A DNA stretch of 57,684 nt, taken from the NCBI GenBank assembly GCA_002839435.1, contig PGYA01000027.1, positions 13,742 to 71,425 of the forward strand. The letters run 5' to 3'. This document shows, one piece after another, positions 26,053 to 35,173 of the stretch (position 1 is the first letter of the stretch; each line of letters opens with the position of its first letter). The notes below the pieces were generated by a model. It was given only the letters and a program-made list of their open reading frames with translations, made no database searches and was not told the origin of the DNA. Position numbers and translations under genes: made by a program. The stretch is from Candidatus Riflebacteria bacterium HGW-Riflebacteria-2. GTDB lineage: Bacteria > Muiribacteriota > Ozemobacteria > Ozemobacterales > Ozemobacteraceae.

Positions 26053-27693
26053 ATGAACTCTATTTTAATGATTGTTATCGCGGCTGTTATTCTTCTGCTG
26101 GTTTTCGTCATGTTTTCGCTTGACGATAATGAAGAAGACACCGGCTTTCTGAGCGAAGAACAGAATGATCCACCGGCAATACAGAAAGAGCCTGAGCCAG
26201 CGGTAAATCCGATTAAATCAGGAGTCGACCCTTCGGATGCCCTGTCTGAACCGCAAAAGCCAGTTGAAAAAGCGTCTGTTCGCCAGATTTCCCGGCCGAA
26301 TGACGGCGAGAGAGTTCCCCTCCTGGAAATAGGCAGCGAAGAAGATATGCGCCTGCGCATTATGCTTGACCAGAGAATGGCGACACCGACTGATGCCGAA
26401 GACAGGGATGCCGTGGTTGCCGCGGTTCAGCTTCGTTTTCCCGAAGAAGTTCTGGCTGACCGTGAAAGCCTGCTGAAGCTGGTCAAGCGTGCCGAAGCAG
26501 TTTTTGACAAGCCGTTTTCTTTCGATTATTCGTGCTTTGCCGGTTCACAGCTTGACCGGATATGGGTTTTTGGCCGCGATGAAGGTCGCGATGACGCACT
26601 GTTTGAAGCACTTGTTGTCTCTTTCGAAGTCATTTCGCGATTCAAGCGCGCTCTTGAAGGTGATTCGCTTTTGCGCGACAGTCGCGCCCGTGTAGCAGTA
26701 GGGCTGGCGATGGGTAAACTGATCAAGATCGGGCGCGGTATGGTCGCTGAACCGACATGGGTCGGCAAGCCGGCTTATCTTGCTGAAACATTGGCTGAAG
26801 CTGCTCTCGATTTTTCGATTTACGTTTCAGAGGATATTCACAAGGCCGCGTTGCCGTTGTTCGATTTTCGTGAGTGGAAGCCAGTCAAGCTGCGCTCGCC
26901 GTTGCCCCCCATTCAGACTTATGAGCTGGTTGGCTGGAACAAACCTGAAGAGATTGCTTCTTACGCCTCACATCAGGATGCTGCAGCCCGCCGGGCGGTT
27001 GCTGTTGCCTATCGTTATCTGGAACTTGATTCAAAGCTGCAACCTCTGGTTGAGTTGATTGGCGATGCCGATGAAAAGGTCGCTCTTGAGGCTCTTGAAA
27101 CCGTTAAGGTAATCGGCAGCGAACAATCTCTCGGCCTGCTCAAACGCATTTTCCCGGAAACCCAGGATCCGGTATTCCGTAGTGCCATCATCGATGCTTT
27201 TGCCAGCATCGGTCGCAATGAAGTTATACCAGTAATCCTTGGATCGAGCAAAGAAGCAAGCTGGAAAGTTCGTCTTGCAGCGGCTCGCGCTCTTCACAAG
27301 CTTGACGGTAACGCTGCTCTGAAGCATCTCGAGCATCTGCTGGAAGATCCTGATGGCGCGGTAAAGGCAAGCGTGAACGGCGCTTTTTACCGGGCGACCG
27401 GCAAAAAGGAATACCTCGAGGTTCTTGCCGGGCTGATAACGGACCTGTCGAAGCGCACGCGAAAAGCTGCTGCCGACGAGCTGCTCGACATTGAGTCTGA
27501 TGTTGCTTTAAAGTCGGTGATTGCATCGTTCAGTGAACAGGAAATTGAGCTGCAGAAGCATATTCTGCGGCGCCTTGAATTTAGCAGGAGCAAAATACTT
27601 TATCAATGCTTTCTTTCTATTTTCAAAACTTCTGGCGAAAAGATCAGGCCTTTTATTGCTGAGGCCGTTCGCCGGGCCGGGCTGGTGAATTAA
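26053..27693 (+). CDS. Membrane-anchored cyclase-homology-like and HEAT-repeat protein
   Basis: 546 residues. An N-terminal TM helix (about 4-22) is followed by an acidic Pro-rich linker (to about 100). Residues of about 155-305 look like a degenerate class III nucleotide cyclase homology domain: ARVAVGLAMGKLIKIGRG, then WVGKPAYLAETLAEAA, IYVSEDIH, and PIQTYELVGW mimic the G..G.., G.AVNLAARL, SE and VYEL motifs. The catalytic Asp/Asn/Arg pattern is not intact, so it is probably not an enzyme. HEAT repeats fill about 310-546. Both domains would be cytoplasmic if the TM is a signal anchor in the N-out orientation; topology is uncertain. It lies directly before an NtrC-type regulator. Confidence 0.6.
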   Translation: MNSILMIVIAAVILLLVFVMFSLDDNEEDTGFLSEEQNDPPAIQKEPEPAVNPIKSGVDPSDALSEPQKPVEKASVRQISRPNDGERVPLLEIGSEEDMRLRIMLDQRMATPTDAEDRDAVVAAVQLRFPEEVLADRESLLKLVKRAEAVFDKPFSFDYSCFAGSQLDRIWVFGRDEGRDDALFEALVVSFEVISRFKRALEGDSLLRDSRARVAVGLAMGKLIKIGRGMVAEPTWVGKPAYLAETLAEAALDFSIYVSEDIHKAALPLFDFREWKPVKLRSPLPPIQTYELVGWNKPEEIASYASHQDAAARRAVAVAYRYLELDSKLQPLVELIGDADEKVALEALETVKVIGSEQSLGLLKRIFPETQDPVFRSAIIDAFASIGRNEVIPVILGSSKEASWKVRLAAARALHKLDGNAALKHLEHLLEDPDGAVKASVNGAFYRATGKKEYLEVLAGLITDLSKRTRKAAADELLDIESDVALKSVIASFSEQEIELQKHILRRLEFSRSKILYQCFLSIFKTSGEKIRPFIAEAVRRAGLVN

Positions 27694-29082
27694 ATGGCTA
27701 TAGATATACTTGTAGTAGATGATGAGGAGATGATCCGCTGGACCCTCAAGGAGTCTCTTGAGAGCGAGGGTTACAATGTGCGGGCCTTTGAGAACGGGCG
27801 TGATTTTCTGGCATATTTTAACGAACATGGCAGCGACATAATTCTGCTCGACGTACGACTGCCTGACAGTAACGGTCTTGATCTGCTGCTCGAGGTGACA
27901 CGAGTTGATCCTGACGCCATTGTCGTAATAATGACTGCCTATGGCGATGTTGAAACAGCTGTAAACGCCATGAAACGGGGAGCTTTCGACTACCTCGCCA
28001 AGCCTTACAGTCTCGAAGAAGTCAGCCTGTTGATCAACAAGATTGTTCAGGCTAATCTGCTCAAGAGTCAGTTGCATCACTATCAGGAGATGCTCGAAAA
28101 CAAGTTTTCGCGAATTCTTGGCGAAAACCAGAAGATGAAACAGTTGCGCGAACACATAGGTATGGCTGCGCGCACTGACCGCACAACCGTGCTCATCCGG
28201 GGCGAATCCGGCACCGGTAAAGAACTGGTAGCTCGTCAGATCCACTTTCAGAGCGCCCGCGCTGATAAACCCTTTATCGATGTCAACGCGGCGGCGGTAA
28301 GCAGCACCCTGCTTGAATCAGAACTGTTCGGACACGAAAAAGGCGCCTTCACTGATGCGCAAAAGCAAAAAAAAGGATTGTTCGAGCTTGCCAATGGCGG
28401 CACTCTTTTTCTCGATGAAATTGGCGACCTCGATCCGTCGCTGCAGGTCAAGCTGTTGCGCGTCCTTCAAGAGCGCAAGTTCAGACGCGTTGGTGGTACA
28501 GCTGATATTCACGTTGACGTGCGCATAATTTCGGCCACCAATGCTGATCTTGAAAAGGCTATCGAAGATGGGCGACTGCGCCAGGATCTGTTCTATCGTC
28601 TCAATGTCTTCACTGTTAATCTCCCGCCTCTGCGTGATCGGCGCGATGACATTCTGCTGCTGGCGAAGAACTTTCTTGAAGAGTTCCGCAAAGAATTTTC
28701 CAAAGATATCTCAGGCTTCAGAGATGATACGTTCCGTATCCTGGAAGGGTACAACTTTCCCGGCAATGTACGAGAGCTGCGCAACATTATTGAACGAGCT
28801 ACTCTCCTTGAAACTGGCAACCTTATCAGGCCGGCCAGCTTGCCTGATGAGCTGAAGAAAAGCTCTGATCTTGGTTATGTCGCATTTTCGCACGAGACGG
28901 CCAAGCCCTGGCAAAACGCTGGTTTTAACTTTAAGGATTACATAGATTCTGTCGAGAAGCAGATAGTTGTAGATGTTATGCAGGAGGTTGAGGGTAAGAA
29001 GAGCCGGGCTGCTGAAATTCTTGGCCTGACCCGTTTTGCCTTGCGCCATCAGCTCAAGAAGCACAACCTCGAATCCGACTGA
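27694..29082 (+). CDS. NtrC-family sigma-54-dependent response regulator
   Basis: 462 residues. Receiver domain with phospho-acceptor D53 and acidic pocket D9/D10; AAA+ domain with Walker A GESGTGKE and Walker B TLFLDEIGD; Fis-type HTH at about 428-460. The sigma-54 contact loop reads GAFTDA instead of GAFTGA; the key Thr is kept. No sensor kinase gene is adjacent. The ATG directly follows the preceding stop. A strong sigma-54 promoter match lies 250 bases downstream in front of ptsN, which is a natural candidate target. Confidence 0.93.
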   Translation: MAIDILVVDDEEMIRWTLKESLESEGYNVRAFENGRDFLAYFNEHGSDIILLDVRLPDSNGLDLLLEVTRVDPDAIVVIMTAYGDVETAVNAMKRGAFDYLAKPYSLEEVSLLINKIVQANLLKSQLHHYQEMLENKFSRILGENQKMKQLREHIGMAARTDRTTVLIRGESGTGKELVARQIHFQSARADKPFIDVNAAAVSSTLLESELFGHEKGAFTDAQKQKKGLFELANGGTLFLDEIGDLDPSLQVKLLRVLQERKFRRVGGTADIHVDVRIISATNADLEKAIEDGRLRQDLFYRLNVFTVNLPPLRDRRDDILLLAKNFLEEFRKEFSKDISGFRDDTFRILEGYNFPGNVRELRNIIERATLLETGNLIRPASLPDELKKSSDLGYVAFSHETAKPWQNAGFNFKDYIDSVEKQIVVDVMQEVEGKKSRAAEILGLTRFALRHQLKKHNLESD

Positions 29083-29146
29083 ACTCTGCACAAAATTATC
29101 TGGGATGCTTCGTCTACATTGAATTTATAGGCTTGTTGACACTGCT

Positions 29147-29175
29147 TTGATGCAGCTTCCCTTTGTTTGTATACT
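29147..29175 (+). promoter_or_regulatory. Possible sigma-70 promoter upstream of ptsN
   Basis: TTGATG (29147-29152), 17 bases, TATACT (29170-29175). It would give a long leader (about 200 bases) before the PtsN-like gene, containing the sigma-54 site. Confidence 0.4.
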
Positions 29176-29328
29176 TTTCGGCAATGTTTTTTTGCAAAAG
29201 TGTTATTTATTCACTGGTTTTGTCCGAAAAGTGTGCTATTATTACACTGATGTACCGGTGGTGTAAAAAATGCACATGACTTTGTTTCTGTTTCAGCCTG
29301 ACAGGCTGCTAAGAAGGATTTATATTGT

Positions 29329-29344
29329 TGGCACACTTTATGCT
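29329..29344 (+). promoter_or_regulatory. Sigma-54 (RpoN) promoter of ptsN-like gene
   Basis: TGGCACACTTTATGCT matches the -24/-12 consensus TGGCACG-N4-TTGCW: GG at 29330-29331 and GC at 29342-29343 are correctly spaced. It lies 37 bases before the ATG at 29381, as expected for a functional promoter. Confidence 0.75.
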
Positions 29345-29380
29345 ACATTAAAAGTATAAGACTATCGAGGAGAAAAGGCT

Positions 29381-29830
29381 ATGATATCCGAATTACTTCA
29401 GGACAACTTCATCGAGCTTCAGTTGGATGTTAATGATAAAGCTACTGCCATAACCAAACTGTCTGGCATGCTGTGCGGGTCCGGAAGAGTCAGCGATCAT
29501 GATCACTTTGTCAATGCCGTTCTCGAAAGAGAAAAGCTTGGCAGCACTGCGATCGGAGCTGGTATAGCTATTCCTCATGCCCGTGCCAATACCGTAAACG
29601 AGGTATCCATTGCTTTCGCCAGATCAGGCAAGGGTATCGATTTCAACTCTGTAGATGGCGACCCGGTCCATCTTATATTTCTGCTGGCTGCGCCAGTTGA
29701 ATCAGGCAGCCTTTATCTCAAGCTCCTGGCCAGAATTTCAAGACTTCTGCGCTACCAGGATCTCATCGAAGACCTCAAAAAAGCCACGACAAAAGAAGAA
29801 GTTATCAAGATAATCGCTGCAAAAGAATAA
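29381..29830 (+). CDS. ptsN: PTS EIIA-type protein (PtsN-like)
   Basis: 149 residues, a complete EIIA(Ntr/fructose) domain with the phosphorylated His in GIAIPHARA (His66). GAGGAG precedes the ATG. Stand-alone EIIA(Ntr) proteins receive phosphate from EI(Ntr)-NPr and regulate K+ uptake, stress and nitrogen responses rather than moving sugar. No other PTS gene is near. The sigma-54 promoter fits an EIIA(Ntr) role. Confidence 0.9.
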   Translation: MISELLQDNFIELQLDVNDKATAITKLSGMLCGSGRVSDHDHFVNAVLEREKLGSTAIGAGIAIPHARANTVNEVSIAFARSGKGIDFNSVDGDPVHLIFLLAAPVESGSLYLKLLARISRLLRYQDLIEDLKKATTKEEVIKIIAAKE

Positions 29831-29874
29831 CGTGGCCCCAAAGTTCTGCGCTTTTACTCTTGGGAGGGATGAAT

Positions 29875-30309
29875 ATGAACCCTGTTGCCAGCAGCACTAG
29901 AACTGACGAACTGTCTTTGCATATGCGTATTCCAGCGCATAGATGTTATTTGCCCAATGCGCTACTAACGCTTGACGGAATATGCGATCACTTCAATGTC
30001 GAAGAATCCGCGCGTGACCGTATCAAGGTTGCACTTGAGACGGCACTTGTCGGATCGATAGAATTACTCTACACCAATACTCAGGGTTTGTTTGACTTGA
30101 AATTCTCTGTGTTTAAGGATAAGCTGCAGATAACTGTCGAGGATTTCATGCTTAATGACCAGATTGCTTTGATGGAGTCGCCTTCTGAGGCTCAGGTTCG
30201 TGCAAGACTGGAATCGGTTGTGAGTCTGAGTGATGGATTCATATTCCTGAAAGAATCGGGTCATAATTCATGTTATTCCATGCAGTTCAATCTTGTAGCG
30301 ATGGAATGA
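29875..30309 (+). CDS. RsbW/SpoIIAB-like (degenerate GHKL) regulatory protein
   Basis: 144 residues from the ATG at 29875, which sits 7 bases after GGGAGGG; the ATG at 29869 and the TTG at 29860 are too close to or upstream of that SD. The order of elements (helix IKVALETALVGSIELLY, then a strand pair FDLKFSVFKDKLQITVEDF) is like the N-box region of anti-sigma ATPases. The N-box Asn is not evident and the G-boxes are poor. It may be a non-ATP-binding partner-switch protein. Lies between ptsN and ndk. Confidence 0.5.
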   Translation: MNPVASSTRTDELSLHMRIPAHRCYLPNALLTLDGICDHFNVEESARDRIKVALETALVGSIELLYTNTQGLFDLKFSVFKDKLQITVEDFMLNDQIALMESPSEAQVRARLESVVSLSDGFIFLKESGHNSCYSMQFNLVAME

Positions 30310-30312
30310 TGA

Positions 30313-30777
30313 ATGACCCAGATAAATGAACGGACTTTTCTCTTAATCAAGCCTGATGCAGTACAGCGTGGATTTATCGGAAAAATTATAACCAGAATCG
30401 AAGAGAAGGGGCTTAAAATTGCGGCCCTCAAAATGGTTCAGGTGTCACCAGAACAGGCGGCCCGGCAGTACGAATGCCACAAGGGTCGCCCTTTTTATGA
30501 TTCACTGGTAAGTTTTATATGTTCTTCTCCCTGTGTGGCCATGGTGATCGAGGGGCGTAACGCTATTGCTCTCTGCCGCAGATTGATGGGAGCAACCAGT
30601 CCTGACGACTCGCAGCCCGGCACTATCCGAGGTGATTTCTCGCTTGACGTCAAGCATAACCTCATTCATGGCTCAGACTGCGCCGAAAGTTTCGCGCATG
30701 AATGCCAGGTATATTTTGCCGATGACGAGATATTAAATTACCATCTTGATCTCGAGCGCTGGATATACTACTCTTAA
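30313..30777 (+). CDS. ndk: Nucleoside diphosphate kinase
   Basis: 154 residues with the family start ERTFLLIKPDAVQRG and the active-site block LIHGSDCAESFAHE, whose His119 is phosphorylated during transfer of the gamma phosphate between nucleotides. Slightly longer than the usual 140-150 residues. Starts three bases after the preceding stop, so it belongs to the ptsN transcript. Confidence 0.96.
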   Translation: MTQINERTFLLIKPDAVQRGFIGKIITRIEEKGLKIAALKMVQVSPEQAARQYECHKGRPFYDSLVSFICSSPCVAMVIEGRNAIALCRRLMGATSPDDSQPGTIRGDFSLDVKHNLIHGSDCAESFAHECQVYFADDEILNYHLDLERWIYYS

Positions 30778-30796
30778 TCTCCCGGTTACGCCTCGA

Positions 30797-30826
30797 AAAT
30801 CCCGCAAAACGCTGTTTGCGCGGGAT
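30797..30826 (+). terminator. Hairpin after ndk
   Basis: AAATCCCGC and GCGGGATT arms extended by AAAC/GTTT with a small bulge. No T-run follows, so termination here is less certain. Confidence 0.45.
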
Positions 30827-30861
30827 TCGCATGACAAACTTCAGAGAGCAGGTATCCTGTT

Positions 30862-32499
30862 TTGACCGACGAACAGAGAAGAGCCCCGTCTGGCATTTAT
30901 CGACGGGTATTTATGGTGGTTGCCGTACTGTCGTTCTTTTTTCTGGGCATTGTCGCGTTTATCTTCCAATCAGAAGCATTCGCGCAAAAGGCGGTCGACT
31001 GGTATATCAGCAGTCATGCCAACGGCTCTGGCATTAAAATCGAGCTTGAGGGTTTTTCAGGCAGTCTGGCAACCGGTTTCAAATTTTCAACGCTGAATGT
31101 CAGAAGGCTCAATCCGCCACTCCATCTACAGGTTAGTGATGCTGAGGCCCATACTGATTTTTCCAGAATTCTGACCGGCGGAAAACTGCTGCTGTCTGCC
31201 AGCGTTGCCCGTCTCGATCTTGTCGGCATGGCAACCAGCCCGATCGCCTCATCTTCAGTTCCTGATTATCATTCCTTTGCCTGTTTTGCCGGCATGCCCA
31301 CCAATCTGGAAATATCCAGTTTTTCGATCGATCATGCGGCTATCAGTCCGTATCATGATTTCCCTTTTCAGATTGAATTTGGCAGTTTCAATCTTCAGTC
31401 GGGCCCGGCTTCCGGCAGTTTGCTGTTACAGGCAGAATTCCTGGCTAGCCTGCGCGAAAGGCAGGTTGGCAGTGGCAGTTTCCGTGGGCTGTTACAGCAG
31501 CGTCAGCACAAGATTGAAGGCAGTCTTGATCTTGATCTGTTCGGGCAGAAGATCTTTAGCGAGATTTCTCTTGCCGAAAGGCGTGGTTGCCCGGAAATCA
31601 GCGGTTATATCTCATCTACCACCCTTGATATTGCAAAAGTTTCGCATTGGCTGATCCCAGTCTGGCAGGATTCTTTTCCCTTCGGCTTTGACGGAAGCAT
31701 CGATTGCAGCGGTTCCTGGCTTTTCAACAGCGAAGTTGGTTTTTTGGGCAACCTGTCAGGAAAATGCCATAGTCTGCGCATGGTTGCTCAGGGTCTGTTT
31801 ATAACAGTGCTTGAGCTTAGTGGCAGCTGGAAACTATTTGATGGCACTTTCAGCTTTGGCGATGAAGGCAGCCGATTTTTCGGATTTCCAGCCTCTTTGA
31901 GCGGAAAAATAGAGACTGTGCTGCATCCTTCGCGCAAATGGGAGATGGATTTCAGTTGTCTGACGATCGATTTCTCCCGCCTGGTCGATGATCTTCCCTG
32001 GGGCGTGAAATATGGTATGGCGTTGCCGCCGCTGACAGGCGGTGCCACATTGGCTGTGCAGTTGCGCGGTACCCGCCCGGAAATCTTGGCCAGACTGAAT
32101 ACCGATGATTTGAACGCAGGCAGAAAGCTCGAAAAACGCAGCGTCGTCGGCGCAATTACCTACCAGCTTGGAGCATCAGGCCCTGGCGATTTTGGTGTCG
32201 CTATGACCTGTCGCAGCGAGCATGCGCCGCCGCCAATTTTTACCAGATTCAAAAGCAGTGTCGGCCGCCTCGACAGTCAGCTTGGCAGGTGGCATGGTCC
32301 GTATCTCTGGCAATACAGTTTACAGGGCAGTGACTCTGCCAGTCTTGCCTTCAAAGGGGCTCTGACTGCCGGTAATGACAAGAATATTGATACTAACGGC
32401 AACTGGCACGACGGAATGGGAACCATTCATAGTGTTCTCGACCAGAATACTTTTGTTGCCGGTAACATACCGGTTCTCGATCTCATTCTGGCTAAATGA
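30862..32499 (+). CDS. AsmA/TamB-like envelope protein
   Basis: 545 residues from a TTG; the SD is weak. TM helix at about 15-37, then a long beta-rich extracytoplasmic region. Early residues follow the AsmA/TamB pattern (GFSGSLATGFKFSTLNV, then a D-F-x-x-L-G-L-LLSASVARLDL segment), as in proteins that bridge the periplasm and move lipids to the outer membrane. The full TamB C-terminal domain is absent, so it is a short member. This supports a diderm cell plan. It is followed by a terminator shared with the converging gene. Confidence 0.55.
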   Translation: MTDEQRRAPSGIYRRVFMVVAVLSFFFLGIVAFIFQSEAFAQKAVDWYISSHANGSGIKIELEGFSGSLATGFKFSTLNVRRLNPPLHLQVSDAEAHTDFSRILTGGKLLLSASVARLDLVGMATSPIASSSVPDYHSFACFAGMPTNLEISSFSIDHAAISPYHDFPFQIEFGSFNLQSGPASGSLLLQAEFLASLRERQVGSGSFRGLLQQRQHKIEGSLDLDLFGQKIFSEISLAERRGCPEISGYISSTTLDIAKVSHWLIPVWQDSFPFGFDGSIDCSGSWLFNSEVGFLGNLSGKCHSLRMVAQGLFITVLELSGSWKLFDGTFSFGDEGSRFFGFPASLSGKIETVLHPSRKWEMDFSCLTIDFSRLVDDLPWGVKYGMALPPLTGGATLAVQLRGTRPEILARLNTDDLNAGRKLEKRSVVGAITYQLGASGPGDFGVAMTCRSEHAPPPIFTRFKSSVGRLDSQLGRWHGPYLWQYSLQGSDSASLAFKGALTAGNDKNIDTNGNWHDGMGTIHSVLDQNTFVAGNIPVLDLILAK

Positions 32500-32500
32500 A

Positions 32501-32551
32501 ACAACCGCCACCAGCTTATTGCCGGCGGCGGTTGCCTGTATTGGTTTTTTT
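32501..32551. terminator. Terminator between convergent genes
   Basis: CAACCGCC/GGCGGTTG arms around 32502-32534, followed on the plus strand by TTGGTTTTTTTG. It separates the AsmA-like gene from the minus-strand Ig/SLH gene. Confidence 0.65.
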
Positions 32552-32553
32552 GA

Positions 32554-34938
32554 TCAGGCGCCGTTGAGTTTGTTCACTTTGGCCTCTATCTGCTGCAGAT
32601 TCACGCCCTGCTGCTGTAGAAAGCTTTCAAACCAGATTGTATTTACATTGTATGATTTCAGTTCGCTTCTGAATTCTATTACCAGTTGTTCGAGCTCGAC
32701 CATGTCGGCAATGCGCAGTCGTGGTTTGCTGGGCGCATGCTGCATCGACTTGAGGTTGCTGAGCGCGTTGTTGATGGCGCTGGCGAATTCATATCTGGTA
32801 ACACTGTCGGTATAGACGAAGGGAAACGCGTTGAGAATGCCCTTGTTGGAAATGTGACGCATCGATTTGAACGACCAGTGCTTTGATGGCACGAAGGTAA
32901 AAGATGTGCTGCTGTTGCTCATGGTTCTCTGGGCGCTGCCAACAGCGGTATTCTGTCCCGGGTTCCGCTTAATTTTGCTGTCAACCAGCGGTATGAAGAA
33001 TGCGGCATCGGCTTCGGCCGTGCGGTTTGTTGGCATATACTGCTGTTGTCTTGAGTTTTCGGCGGTAGCAAATTCCCAGGCAAAGCGCTGGGCCAGAGGT
33101 TCGCCCATCTGGCTGATGATTTTGTCGCTGACGATGACTTTATAATCGGTTCTGGGATCGAGCGGAGAGGTGGGAACAAATATGGCGCGTTTGTTCTGGC
33201 GGTCATAGCTGACCTTGCCATCGACACGCACCTGGTTGCCAAAGATTGAGATATTGATGTTGTTGACTGTCTTGGGGTCGGCCGGTTCAGAAAAATGCAC
33301 GGCAATTCTGGCCCGGCGTGAAATGTTCTCTGAGTTGGCGCCAGGATAAATAGAGGTTACCTTGAAAGCCTTGAGATTGCTGCGGTCTGCCGCCTGAACC
33401 TGTGCTTTGGTTCTTACCGTACGGTCAGCCGGAGCCTGAGTCGAAGTATAGTTTATGGCCTGGTTGCGGGGCTGATTGTTGGCAGCCTGTCTTGCTTGAG
33501 CTTGCTGGTTGCGCTGTGCCGCCAGCTGGTTTTCGTTATAGGCTTCGGCGGCATCGTAGCCATTCTGCTGATATTCATTGCCGAAATTTTCGAGCTCGGC
33601 AGTTTCGCGGGCGGGCGCACGCATGGTCGGTGCCGCCTGGGCAGTCATGCTTGGGGTCTGCGGTGCCACAACCGGTGATGCGGTCGAGAACATTGAGTTG
33701 ATACCGCTTCTGATTGGGCTGCCGTTGCTGTCGGTGACGCCCTGGGTGACTACGACGCGATAGTTCTTGTTGCTGTCGAGCAGGCCAACCGGGGTAAGCG
33801 TTGCCTGTTTGTGCCCCTGAAAGTAATGAATTCTGGCCGGAACCGGGCCAAAGTCATCTTCGAGCCGGAAGGTGAATTCATTGAGAGTGTCGGGCATGAT
33901 TTCTTCGCTGAAAGCAATGGTGACAGGCTGGGTCAGGTTGGTGACGCGGCTGCCATTCTGTGGAGCGAGTCCGACGATCTGAACCGGTTCACTTACCGGT
34001 CTGGCAACCATCTGGGTGTTCATTGGTCTGGCGGCAGCCACAGAAGGCTGAGCAACTGGTGCGTTGTTCTGGGGTGTGCTGCGTGAGTTATGCGCTCTTG
34101 AAGGTGCCGGAGTTTCTTCGATAATATGGCGGTCTACCATGGGTTCGTCAATATTGCCCGCCAGCTTGAACGGAATCAGGGTTTTCTGGCGCATGCGGCT
34201 GCCCGTAGTCGCGGCCAGAGTCTTTTCAACCGTGATGGCATAGGCGGCATTCGACCTTAAGCTGGTTCGCGGACTTACTGTGATGGTTTTCATGTCACGC
34301 GACAGCTTATAATCGACTCCTATCGGCTTGTTGTCTTCAAACAGCTGAATCGGAGCGCTTCTGAGTGATACTATGTCGATCGGTTCCGAAAAAGAAATTT
34401 CCATTGGCATGTCAGCACGTATCGTTCCGATGCCCATATTGGCATTGGTCAGTACCAGGCTGCTTTCCTGCGCCGGCGGCTGGTTCGTGCTTGCTGAAGA
34501 GGCGGGAAGAGGCTGTGTGCTTGTCGTGCCGGCAGTCTGAAATGTCCAGACCTTTTCTGAAGTGCGGCCGAGTCCATCATAGTAACTGAGCTGGGCAGTA
34601 TAAGTCTGGCCAGGCTGCAGCGTTTGCCCCGACTTGAACATCACCTGCCGGGCTGACGGATTGTAAAAAAGCTCGCCGGTTATCGGTTCGGTGCCTTTGA
34701 ACAGGTTGAAATTGACCGTCTCATAGAAAGACTGGTTGACGGCTCCACCAAATTCAACTGTTAAAGGGGTTTCTGGCGAAACACCTATGGCCATGTCGGT
34801 CGGGAAATGTTTTGCAACGCTGATTGCAGCAGTTTCTGCGTTCATGCTGTTTCGGTTCAGCGCGGCAGCAAGCGGCGAACTGTGGCTGATGGCGACGGCA
34901 ATGGTGCAAAGAATCGCCGCCCGTTTCCAACGGTTCAT
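32554..34938 (-). CDS. Secreted multi-Ig (Big_5/SbsA-type) protein with SLH-like domain
   Basis: 794 residues. Signal peptide at 1-26. Four SbsA/Big_5-type Ig-like domains (about 43-140, 165-260, 320-420, 530-640) show the repeating pattern V.F.epv...t....F.l and a closing Y.v.v...v.d..G. Gln/Asn/Ala-rich linkers lie between them, especially at about 430-525. Near 695-745 is a single SLH-like motif (WSFKSMRHISNKGIL...VTRYEFA). Likely an outer-surface or S-layer-associated protein. One SLH motif is fewer than the usual three, so anchoring may be indirect. Single-gene unit with divergent neighbour. Confidence 0.8.
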   Translation of the reverse strand: MNRWKRAAILCTIAVAISHSSPLAAALNRNSMNAETAAISVAKHFPTDMAIGVSPETPLTVEFGGAVNQSFYETVNFNLFKGTEPITGELFYNPSARQVMFKSGQTLQPGQTYTAQLSYYDGLGRTSEKVWTFQTAGTTSTQPLPASSASTNQPPAQESSLVLTNANMGIGTIRADMPMEISFSEPIDIVSLRSAPIQLFEDNKPIGVDYKLSRDMKTITVSPRTSLRSNAAYAITVEKTLAATTGSRMRQKTLIPFKLAGNIDEPMVDRHIIEETPAPSRAHNSRSTPQNNAPVAQPSVAAARPMNTQMVARPVSEPVQIVGLAPQNGSRVTNLTQPVTIAFSEEIMPDTLNEFTFRLEDDFGPVPARIHYFQGHKQATLTPVGLLDSNKNYRVVVTQGVTDSNGSPIRSGINSMFSTASPVVAPQTPSMTAQAAPTMRAPARETAELENFGNEYQQNGYDAAEAYNENQLAAQRNQQAQARQAANNQPRNQAINYTSTQAPADRTVRTKAQVQAADRSNLKAFKVTSIYPGANSENISRRARIAVHFSEPADPKTVNNINISIFGNQVRVDGKVSYDRQNKRAIFVPTSPLDPRTDYKVIVSDKIISQMGEPLAQRFAWEFATAENSRQQQYMPTNRTAEADAAFFIPLVDSKIKRNPGQNTAVGSAQRTMSNSSTSFTFVPSKHWSFKSMRHISNKGILNAFPFVYTDSVTRYEFASAINNALSNLKSMQHAPSKPRLRIADMVELEQLVIEFRSELKSYNVNTIWFESFLQQQGVNLQQIEAKVNKLNGA

Positions 34939-35173
34939 AAATTACCTCCTCAAGCTAATGCTCTTCAGGTAACTAATCGGCTGAACAGCAGCTTAAGTTT
35001 AAAAATATTTTGTCTTGCTTTATTCTGGTCCCCGGCCATTCTTTGCTCAGTCGATCTACTCTGCAAATTGCCGCTGTTATCTCAAATTTTTTTGCAGTTT
35101 TTTCCAGATTTTTAATTCAGGGGATAATGAATTTGCTAAAAACAGCCGTTGTAGCAGGTAATAAACTGTAATA

